A DNA stretch of 30,896 nt from Funneliformis mosseae. Its lineage: Eukaryota > Glomeromycota > Glomeromycetes > Glomerales > Glomeraceae. Numbering within the stretch: position 1 is the first letter of the stretch; each line of letters starts with the position of its first letter. The stretch spans positions 1 through 30,896 of the forward strand of contig CAJVPP010000507.1 in NCBI GenBank assembly GCA_910592005.1. Reading direction: 5' to 3'. The translations under genes and the position numbers were made by a program. Positions 21,625-30,488 of this stretch are shown one piece after another. The notes beneath the pieces were generated by a model, which was not told where the DNA came from, ran no database searches, and worked only from the letters and a program-made list of their open reading frames with translations.

Positions 21625-22047
21625 ATATAATAATATTTCAAAATCATTTTTTTTTAGTAAACTTCTTAATAAATCATTTGATATAAAACTTATAAAAATA
21701 AATTAATTTAATATTAAAACTCAAATTTTATTTAGAAAACCTTCTATATAACTTATTATTTTGCTAAATAATATATTATTTAATATTAAATAAAATGCTT
21801 TTATTAAATTTCTAATTATAAAATAATTAAATTATTTATAAATAAATTTAATAGTTCAATAAACTCTAATTTTTATAAATTTAAATTAACAATATTTAAC
21901 ATATCAATATTAAAATTATAATTTATACTTCTTTTATAATCAAATTTATTTATATAAATTTGTTTTTTATTAATATTTTTAATAATTACAATTTATTTGA
22001 GAAAAATTATTATTTTAAGAACTATATAGATATTTACTAAAGATAGT

Positions 22048-22180
22048 GCTGCAACTAGTTGCAACTATATAATGCTTATTTATCTTAGAGTTACAACTAA
22101 TTGCAACTTAGTTTTATTAATATCACAACTAGTTACAACCTTGTAAAAATAAGCATCATATAGTTGCAACTAGTTGCAAC
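22048..22180. repeat. Inverted-repeat MITE-like element, 133 bp
   Basis: The left arm GCTGCAACTAGTTGCAACTA and onward to ATAATGCTTATTT matches the reverse complement of the right arm, GTTGCAACTAGTTGCAACTA onward to ATGATGCTTATTT, with only a few mismatches over about 35 bp. Further TTGCAAC / GTTACAAC copies lie inside. The layout is that of a short non-autonomous TIR element. No convincing target duplication was seen. Confidence 0.65.
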
Positions 22181-22221
22181 GTCATTTTTAATATTTACTT
22201 AATCTATTTTTATAATTTCAG

Positions 22222-22755
22222 TTTATTTTACTAATAAAATGTTTTACTGACAATTATTTCACTAGCACAATTATTTTACTAATATAGTAATTTACCAATA
22301 GATATTTTACCACTAGTATTATTTTATCAATACAATCATATTATCAACAGTTTATTTATATTTTTTTTTATCAAATTTTACATTATAAATTAATCATTAA
22401 TAGAAAAATAAAATAAATAAATTTCATATTTTAAAGATTATAATAATAAAAAAAAGGAATTTTATAATTTAACAGTCATATGTTATTTATAAGAATTTAT
22501 ATATTTTATTAATATTATATATTAATTTAGATAGCAATTAATAAATAAATAAAAATATTTTAGAATAAAATAATCAAATTTATTGAAATATATAAATTAT
22601 AGCATTTATTATAATTTTTTAACTTAAAAATATATTTTTTATTTTGAAATATCAATAAAATGATCATTTGTAAAAAATTTATAAGTAAAATAAACATATC
22701 ATTAAAATGATTATATCAGTGAAATAATTATCAGCAAAAAGTTTGTCAGTTAAAT
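22222..22755. repeat. Long degenerate inverted repeat (foldback-like), arms about 110 bp
   Basis: The arm at 22222-22332 and the reverse complement of about 22648-22755 align along their length at roughly 70 percent identity by eye; for example TGACAATTATTTCACTAGCA pairs with TGATAATTATTTCACTGATA. Each arm is built from loosely repeated ATTATTTtACTaata units. The central 315 bp show no open frame. Foldback elements and MITEs have this architecture; a chance origin is unlikely at this arm length even in AT-rich DNA. Confidence 0.55.
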
Positions 22756-24599
22756 AAATCATTAATTAGTAAATTATATTTATAATATTATATTTAAATA
22801 AATATTTTTTTAAAAGAAATATTGTATTTTCATTAATTTATCTTGATATAATTTTTTTTTCTTTTATTTTTTATTATAAACTTATATTATAAATGACAAT
22901 ATTAAACAATTAATATTTACTTGAAATTTATAATATAAATACTTTAATATTAAATATTTATTTAATTTATAACTTTAATATTTATAATTGCTTTAGTTAT
23001 TATTGAAATATTTTGGATTTAAATATAAATAAAGAAAAGTAAGAGAAAGTAAGAAAGTAATATACAAAAATTTAATAAAAGTACTTAAACTAAAAAATTA
23101 TACCAAATATTCTTAATATATTATTCAATATTTTAGTAATTTTCTTGATAATAAAATTTGTTAATTTAATATTTTTTTGATATATAATATATTATTTAAT
23201 TATTTAACAATTATAGTAAAATAATATTAATAATTTATCTTATATTATTAAATTTTAATAAAATAATATCTTTATCTTATAAAGATTTTATAGTATTTAC
23301 TAATTATTATATTAATAAATATTTGTCAGATATTTATTATCCTAATTAATTTTGTTAAAATACTGATTTAAAATAATTAAATTAAAATATACAGTATATC
23401 TAAATATATAAAAATTTTATATTTAAAATAATAAATATTTATAAATTAATAATAATATATTTTTAATACTTATTAGGATTTACTATTGTATAATGTTTTA
23501 TAATACAAATTTTTATTTATTTGAAGTATAACTAAAAATCTCTTTAGTTAGACTTATTTTGATACAATATTTATTTATTTATATATGTAACTGACCAATA
23601 AAGTATATTATTATATTATTGTATGATCTGATTTTCAGATGTAATTATTTTAAATTAAATTTAAGAATTATTTTTCTGTAATAAATTAAATATTATAAAT
23701 TAATGCTTTAAATATTACAACAGTTTTCATTACCTAGATTTATTAATAAAATAATATTATATATACTTTTTTTATAATTTCTTTTAAAGTTTCTTAAATT
23801 TTATTAAAATTTTTAAAGTATAAAGTTAATTATTTTTAAATTAGTAAAAAAGATTTTTTTCATAAGTTACTTTTTCTATTTGTCTTTAATTATTAAAATT
23901 AAGTATAAATAGAATTAAATATATTTATAAGAAATTAATTTATTTAACCAATTAATATAATTTTTTTTGTATCTTTTGACATTTTTATTTTCTAATAATA
24001 TATATTTTTATTAATTTTCTTTATAATTAAGATTAAATTATATATTTATTATAATAATAATTACATAATTATTTAATAAAATACTAATAAATAATATAAT
24101 AATTATTGCATAATTATATGAAAAATATATTTATCAAAAAATTAAAAAATATTTATTTATTACAAATTTACTATTAAATTGATTTTTAAATTAAAAAATT
24201 TACTTAAAAAAATTACTTGAAAATGAAAAATAGACAAATAATAAAATTATAATATAAATAAATAAATCTGATATAATTATTATAAACTTTATATTGTTTT
24301 ATACTTTATTTCTTATTAAAATAATAAATGTATTATTTTTTAAAAAAAATAAATTTTCTTTAATTTTTCTTAATAATATATAATCTAACAAATAATATAA
24401 GAAAATTAAATTATTAATAAAATTATAAAATAGTTATTACAAAATTAAAATAAGACAATATTTTTAGTTTTTTTATTTTTAAAAGCAAAGGAAAATAATT
24501 ATTCAATTATATAAGTTTATTTTAATAAATATTATTATTAAATTAATGGAAAATTTGTATGTTGTAAAGTAAGCTATAATTTAAAAAAAGTTTTATATT

Positions 24600-25740
24600 A
24601 ATATCAAAAGTAGCAGAAAATAATAATAATATTATGCAATATATTTTAGTTTTATATTATAAAAGTGGTAAAGGTATAGAGAAAAATTAAATAAAGCTAT
24701 TTATTTATTAGTATTAAAAAGTAGTGAAAAATAAAAATAAGTTTGTATAGTATATGATGGATAATTATTATAAATCTGAAAAAGTTGTTAAAAAGATAAA
24801 TATAAGCTTTTGAATATTATTAAAAATCAGATAAAAATAGATTTATTGATGAGACATTTTAATTTAAAAATTGTTATAATAAGAAAATTGAAACTGAAAT
24901 TAATAAAATAAAAGCATAAGTATTATATTAAATAGCAGTTGAAGAAGAAAATAATTCAGTTCAAAATAATTAAAAAAATTTAATTAAATATTATAAAGTT
25001 CAAATAAATTAAAAAAATACTAATTAATTATTATTATAAATAGCTTTATAGATTATTTTACAGTTTACAATAAACAATATAATAATTGGATAGGATTGAA
25101 AATATTGAAGGTATAGAAAAAGGGTTGAGAAAAAACTATTTATTAGTATCATAAAGCTGTAAAAAGTGAAAATAGAATTGCATAATATAAATATAAGCTA
25201 TTAAAATAAAAAGAAATTGGTATTAAAATAAAACTTTTGAATATTATAAAAATATTAGCTAAAATGAATTTGTATGTGCATAATCTCAACACAGAAAATG
25301 TTATAAATATGGAATTGAAACTGAAATTAATAAAATAAAAGCATTTAAAAATAGTAATTGGATATGATATTAAACATACTAATAAGGAAAATGTATTTAA
25401 ATTTTATGAAAATGGTGCTAAAAATGGCTATGAAAAAGGAATTTGTACTGAAGTTAAATATAGAAAATCATTAAATGTTATAAAGAAGCAGCTGAAAAGG
25501 CTGAAATAATTATTTGGATTCTATGTTTAAACCTAGATATTATTATGAAAAAGGAATTGAAACAGAAATTAGTGCTAAATACAGCATCTGATTTATACAA
25601 TTAAATTACAGAATATGGTGATTTAAATGTATCTTTTAAACTTGGATATTGTTATATAAAGGTATAGAAATAAAGATTAATGAGGAATAAGTACTTGAAT
25701 TATATAAATAAGTTGCTGATAGTTTAGTAGATTTGTAAAT
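24600..25740 (+). pseudogene. Decayed Sel1-like repeat gene
   Basis: Fragments of Sel1-type repeats (about 36 residues, helix-turn-helix solenoids) can be read on the plus strand across shifting frames: KSGKGIEKN near 24664, an ETEINKIKA segment at 24887-24917, CYKYGIETEINKIKAF near 25300, YEKGICTEVKYRKSL near 25430, CYKEAAEKAE near 25475 and FKLGYCYIK near 25637. A 31-nt stretch is identical at 24887-24917 and 25314-25344, 427 bp apart, about four repeat lengths. Stops and frameshifts are everywhere. Sel1 proteins usually act as scaffolds, and the same family appears intact at the window's right end. Confidence 0.7.
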
Positions 25741-25952
25741 TTATATTTAAAGGTTCGCATGGCGCAAACCAATTTTAAATGTTACTTATTTCAAAATAGC
25801 TTTGTATCATTTTATAAATTATCCAGTATTTTTTGTTTTTAAAATAAATAATTAAAATTAAAAATTGTCAACAACTATATTTGGAATAATTTTAGTACCT
25901 TGCCTAAAATAATTTATAAATTCAATAATGTATTATAAAATATGGGGGGCGG

Positions 25953-26087
25953 TCAATAGAAAAGGGGAAAATCTACAAATTTTGAGTAATTTTAGTTATT
26001 AAACTAGTTTTGTTCACATGACCATGATCAGGAGAGTGAACCATTAAAAAAATTTGACTAAAAAGTGGATTTCCCCTTTTCTACTGA
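25953..26087. repeat. Short TIR element (MITE-like), 135 bp
   Basis: The left end TCAATAGAAAAGGGGAAAAT and the reverse complement of the right end, TCAGTAGAAAAGGGGAAATC, match over about 20 bp with few differences. The interior has no coding capacity. I compared the flanks and found no clear target duplication immediately next to the arms. Confidence 0.6.
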
Positions 26088-26089
26088 TA

Positions 26090-27137
26090 TTATAATACGT
26101 AGTTTTTTCTGTATTTTGAAAGGTATAATTTTTTGAAATAAAGCATGGTAATTAGAAGATATTCAAAAATAATACCCAATAAAAAAAAAAAACATTGAAA
26201 ATTTTTTTACAGGGATAATTTTAAATATTGTCAAAATCATTAATGTCAGTAATATTTTATTTATATTGAAATGATACAGGTACAGGTCGTTTGCTATCAA
26301 ACTTGAGATCATCACGAATGAATCGTAAAATTGTACGTTTTTGGTGACGTAATATTTTTAAACATTCGTTTAATAGGACAGCAAGCAAATGACTTTTTTT
26401 TTTAGATCCGGTTAGCGCTTAGCGTCATAGATTTTTTTTTTAAAAAAATTTTTATAATGCATTGTGTAATTTGAACAAATTTTTGACTCGATCCATAGTT
26501 TTTTTACGATTACGAGTAAGCGAGTAAGTTTTAGATTAATAAGTATTTAATTAGTATATAAGAATATTTTATTTTATTGTGTACCTTTTTTTTTTATATT
26601 ATTATTATTAATATTAACAACATACTAAAATTCTTGTGGTTAAAATACTTTAAAATTCTTTTTGTCGGAATTTAATAATTAAAATGAAACACAAGTGAAA
26701 CTACTTGCTTCATGACCGATTAAAGACGTATTAATATTTGTATCTAATGTATTGTTTTGGTTTTAAAGATTAAAGCTCAGAATGACTATTTAGTTAAGTA
26801 ATTATAGAAATAAAGTTCAATTTGAAACCATTTTATAATGATGTAGTGTTAAGTATGAAAACTCCAATACACTTTGGAGTTAACTCAATCCTAACCGACC
26901 AATTTAAGTATAAAGTTGCGAATTTATAATACATAAAAAAAAAAAAATTTTTTTGATTACCTTAACCAAAAGATGTTAGTAAAACGAATGATAAAAATTG
27001 CATTTAAATGGAAATTGTTTATTGTACAGGGAGCTCAAAATCACAATATCAATAATTAATATATAATATGCTAAAAAACTCGTGGTGAATAATAAGTCAC
27101 AATAAATTGCATGCAATTTATTAAAAGAACAAGAATT
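26090..27137. other. Intergenic sequence, nothing recognised
   Basis: Low-complexity A/T runs and short unrelated open frames only. It probably includes the 3' untranslated region of the minus-strand metalloprotease gene ending at 27138, but no polyadenylation signal can be chosen with confidence among many AATAAA-like strings. Confidence 0.5.
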
Positions 27138-28559
27138 TTATGTCAGGGTCCAATCAAATATAAATATAAGAAAAATCATCAAAATGTTGAGGTTACTTAT
27201 TATAAAATACGTGCAACCAGAGCTTGCGTTATGATTAATAGTCTCATTTGACTTTGATGTTACATCAGGAGTCGGAGATGGCTTAAATGGCAACGGTTTA
27301 TACGGATTTGGGTTTTCAGCTGTAGCATATCTATCAATTTGAAGCGAAAATAAGAATTAAGATTTCATTTCACCATAAACGGTCAATTTAGCGTTCGCTT
27401 ACCCGAAAGTTTCCATCATTAATTTTAATCTAGGTCCTATCGGACCACCAGAATAATTCCCGCCATTTAATACCATTTGTTTGGCATTATTCCCATCAAC
27501 TGATCTATAAGTCATTAAAAAATCGTTCGTATTTATATAAGTTTTAAAATCAACGTGAATCAAACTTGTTCCTTGTTCAAAAGTAGGCATAGAAGTTTCT
27601 AAAATAAAAGCATCGGAGAGAAAATTTCTTGAATTCCTTGGTAATAGACCAAGAGAATTTGGTGTGGTAGCAAGTACCAATAATTCTTGAGCGAATTTAA
27701 ATTGAGGTGACTTTATAAACACATCGTTAAAAACGCTTGATTTATGATCATTAAAGAATGTGTTTAATTGTCGAGTGAATAGGGATATTTGAGTACCATT
27801 GGAAAGTAATATTGTGTACTTGTCCATCATAAATTCAACAAAGGATGAATTCGTATTAAATAAATTATTTCTAGGAACGCTCCCATCAGGATTTATTAAT
27901 GCTGTCGTTGGGATTAATGCTATTGGATTTATTTGATATCCCATCCATCTGTTATAAAATCCTAAACCGTGAATCAATTCATGACAAATTGTCCAATAAA
28001 TATCTTCTTGATCAGGATTTATTTTTATGGAATCTTGTTCAAACCAAAAATTCGACACCGAATTAAATTCCGCGTTGATATCAAATTCATTATATTTTGG
28101 AGCATTAGAAAATTTGAATTGTTTTACTAATGATTGTGGATACAATCGAGTTAAGCCATCATCATCTTGTAATGCGTAAAATTGTGATGGGTACGCCGCT
28201 CCTGATAAATCCCCGCACAAATTTGCTGGATACACTGTGCAAAAATCATAATAACTGACGTTCACTTTAATAGGTGTATTGAATATAAATGTTGACGTGA
28301 TCATGTTTGCCGCCTTCTTAAATTGTCCAAGTACCTTATCACAAGTTACTTTATCACCAATCTCACAATTAAATTGTACTTGAAACATTTCTTCCGACGC
28401 TTCTTGATGTGATGACGTATCCGTGACATCTAAGCCGGAATTCCAATTACATTCCACAATTTCTAATGATGCATAGATATTATTCGGGTGATGAAAACAT
28501 TGTGCCGAAATCGATGAAATGAGTAAAATTATAATAAAGGCTATTTTTATTAGTTGCAT
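27138..28559 (-). CDS. Secreted, probably GPI-anchored zinc metalloprotease-like protein, two exons
   Basis: Exon 1 is 28559-27403 and exon 2 is 27330-27138, joined across a 72-bp intron (gtaagc..ttgatag); the sum, 1350 nt, encodes about 449 aa. Residues 1-19 form a hydrophobic signal peptide ending SISA before QC. HELIHGLGF at residues 193-201 is an HExxH zinc-protease motif (two His ligands, catalytic Glu), preceded by YWTIC. At the metzincin third-ligand position the residue is Asn, so this is not a classical metzincin and the third ligand is unidentified. Several Cys pairs and N-x-S/T sites fit a secreted protein. Exon 2 adds a Pro/Ser/Thr/Asn-rich spacer and a terminal hydrophobic stretch (FIISNLNILMIFLIFIF) after NASSG, the layout of a GPI-attachment signal. 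Ending at exon 1 (TTCGGGTAA) would lose this tail. Substrate and family name are not known to me. Confidence 0.75.
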
Positions 28560-29176
28560 GTTTATTATTTATTATTATAGTTATATATATATACATACTG
28601 TATATATTCTTTTATATATTCATTTTTTTTAAAAAATTTTTTTGTTTTGTTTTATATTATTATAATATATATATATATGGATTATTAAAATTAAAGAGGC
28701 TAATTTAAGGAATATACATTTTATTTCGATCCCGTTCTTATATGCATAAATAATTTATTTGTATCAGAAAAAACGACGCATAAAAAAAAAAAAAAAAAAA
28801 AAAAAATTAAAATTAAGAATCGTATTGAAAAAAAATCAAAAAAAAAAAAAAAAAAAAACCAAAAAAACTTCTAACCTCAATCAAATTATACTACTGCCGG
28901 AATTTGGCTTCCGTTACTATTTACTTTACAAAGTCATGCGAAAGGGGCTTGGCGGGAAGTTATCTAATTAAAATGAACACCAATACTTTTGCACTGATCG
29001 TCAGTTCAAAAATGGAAAATTTTGCATCATTTACCTATTTTACTCGATTCGTTACACAACGAACCCAATGTGGATAAAACTATTTTGTTTTTCCTCTTGT
29101 AATTAATATCCTTTTATTTATTAAATATAATTAGTTGTATTATAAAATATCTAATATTTAATTATTATTATTATTT
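28560..29176. promoter_or_regulatory. Divergent intergenic region with AT dinucleotide and poly-A tracts
   Basis: This gap separates the start of the minus-strand metalloprotease gene from the plus-strand gene start at 29177, so it should hold both promoters. TATATATATATA runs lie at about 28581-28592 and 28665-28677. Two poly-A tracts sit at 28782-28806 (25 A) and 28838-28858 (21 A). The Lys-rich frame at 28759-28971 is a by-product of these tracts. No specific factor site can be supported. Confidence 0.5.
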
Positions 29177-29508
29177 ATGATGATGCAACAAACATATGAT
29201 TCTGCATCAATAGAAGATGAGATTATGGAACTTGTTGATTCATTGATGACGCAAGATCCTTACAATCTCGATGTAAAACTGTCGCAACATGAATTAGAAT
29301 TAGTCGAAGGTATGATAACTTTTTTCATCTAAATATACAAGAAAATAATATTAAACTTGTGTAAATTTGGTTTAAAAAAAAAGAGTCATATAAGGAAACT
29401 ATTCCAAAACTTGATTATGGAACTTGCATGAAGTGTGCACAGTTGAGAAGTCATTATCAATGGTGCCAGCGATGTGTGCGTAAACAATGTTATAATTTCG
29501 CAAATTAG
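29177..29508 (+). pseudogene. 5' fragment of a kinase-family-like gene, stopped by TAG
   Basis: Exon 1 (29177-29309) starts ATGATGATGCAA and encodes an acidic N-terminus (IEDEIMELVDSLMTQDPYNL). After a 74-bp intron, exon 2 (from 29384) encodes YGTCMKC, nine residues, CQRC (C-x2-C-x9-C-x2-C), then NFAN and a TAG at 29506-29508. The frame goes on TSGW to a TAA near 29536. From memory, many Rhizophagus kinase-like proteins begin with such a four-Cys motif followed by N-W-T-S-G and then the kinase domain; here Trp reads TAG and no kinase domain follows. Instead the GC-rich recombinase island begins at about 29571. I infer a truncated gene; it could also be a small 85-aa protein. Confidence 0.5.
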
Positions 29509-29570
29509 ACTAGCGGATGGATTGTAATACATCAATAAATAGGTAATACTAAGTATTACTATTATTTCCT

Positions 29571-30104
29571 GCATGATCCCCGGAGAGAATCAAGGCTCCA
29601 TCAAGCAAAGCCCGGAGAAAAATTCCCCGAGCACCATTTTCATCAGAGGTCGCATCGTCGAAGAGAACGAGTTTTGTAGTATGGAGGGAGAGTATGTACT
29701 GGATGAGTTCAAAGGCGAAGTGGCAGAGTCGGTCATAATGGGTAACCACAATTTCCGAGACCATTCCGCGACTTGTCCGTTCCAATAAGGTCTTAAGTCC
29801 CGGTCATTTGAAGTTGACACCTGAGCCGAGTTCATAGGTTGGGAATCAGGAGCTGAGGACTTACTTCTGCCACTCAAGATCCTCTTTTGCTTGACACTAG
29901 AGACCCGTGCATAGAGGAACCCTTTTTTGGTGGCGGTGGAGGTGGTGGTGGTGGTGGTGGTGGAATCCACAATATTTGAGACATCATAAAGTCGCACACC
30001 ACCTGGTGAACGAAATGCTGTTATTTTACTGTTACGCTGCCAGCGACAAAGTGTACACAAGAAACACCAAGGATAGAAGAAGCCTGAGTGGCAGTAACGA
30101 ACAT
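29571..30104 (-). pseudogene. IS607-type serine recombinase (MerR-like HTH plus resolvase domain), broken
   Basis: Read on the minus strand from ATG 30104-30102: TATQASSILGVSCV, one-base frameshift near 30055, then LCRWQRNSKITAF and SPGGVRLYDVS (SPGG at 29998-30009), the MerR-like DNA-binding domain of IS607 transposases. A Thr-rich linker follows, then GFLYARVSSVKQK with the catalytic Ser in YARVSS (29896-29913). A second frameshift near 29880 is followed by DLEWQK, GSGVNFK, VSEIVVTHYDRLCHFAFEL (29705-29734 region) and TKLVLFDDATSDE. Stops are TAA 29861-29863, TGA 29846-29848 and TGA 29804-29806. The C-terminal part beyond about 29640 no longer resembles the family. G+C is about half (30/60 at 29581-29640; 28/60 at 29641-29700) against far less around it. 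IS607 elements are known from bacteria, archaea, giant viruses and a few eukaryotes. No tnpB partner is present. Confidence 0.8.
29929..29963. repeat. GGT/ACC trinucleotide repeat
   Basis: A (GGT)n run with a few GGC and GGA variants. On the minus strand it encodes the poly-Thr linker between the two domains of the IS607-type recombinase, so it probably expanded inside the coding sequence. Confidence 0.85.
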
Positions 30105-30488
30105 TAAATGGAAAAATAAAAACTTAAATATTTTGCGAAAGGTTAAGCTTTTTGAAAGTTTATTTGCGAATGGAATGCAATAACATTAAGATTTTTTCAG
30201 TCCCGTGACACATAAGGGGAATTAAAAAAAAAAATTATACACACATCGGTGCGTAATATATTTATGAAGAACCAATAATTTGACATCTAGCAACGTTCTT
30301 TATTAGACAATAGTAATCATTAGGAAAAAACACATTATATATATACTAAATAAAAGGATGAAGTATTATTCTATATATGAAAAGCCTATTTTACAGTAGA
30401 TTTGTAAATTAAATTTGAAATTATAAAAAAAAATACTAAATATTTAAATATTTGGAAAAATAAATTGATCATTAAAAAAGAAAAAACC
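30105..30488. other. Intergenic, AT-rich
   Basis: Composition drops back to the local AT-rich level immediately after the recombinase start. No open frame or repeat is recognised. It contains the 3' flank of the minus-strand Sel1 gene. Confidence 0.6.

Larger units (their letters stand above)
19610..24590. other. Extreme AT desert, no intact gene
   Basis: Composition drops far below the rest of the window: 20881-20940 and 20941-21000 each contain one G or C in 60 bases. No long open frame or RNA gene is visible. Within it I can separate a more GC-containing block (21012-21624, possible solo LTR) and two inverted-repeat structures (22048-22180 and 22222-22755). The remainder is probably old mobile or gene sequence mutated beyond recognition, but origin cannot be shown from sequence alone. 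Confidence 0.75.

Noticed and set aside
26285..26395. Weak inverted pair (gtcgtttgct and agcaaatgac)
   Set aside because: The match is short and gapped, and no element borders or duplications support it.
28759..28971. Lys-rich plus-strand open frame
   Set aside because: It arises from two poly-A tracts; the codons are almost all AAA and no protein feature is visible.
29573..29788. Plus-strand open frame in the GC-rich island
   Set aside because: It is antisense to the recombinase catalytic region and has no recognisable motif; the high G+C makes long chance frames likely.
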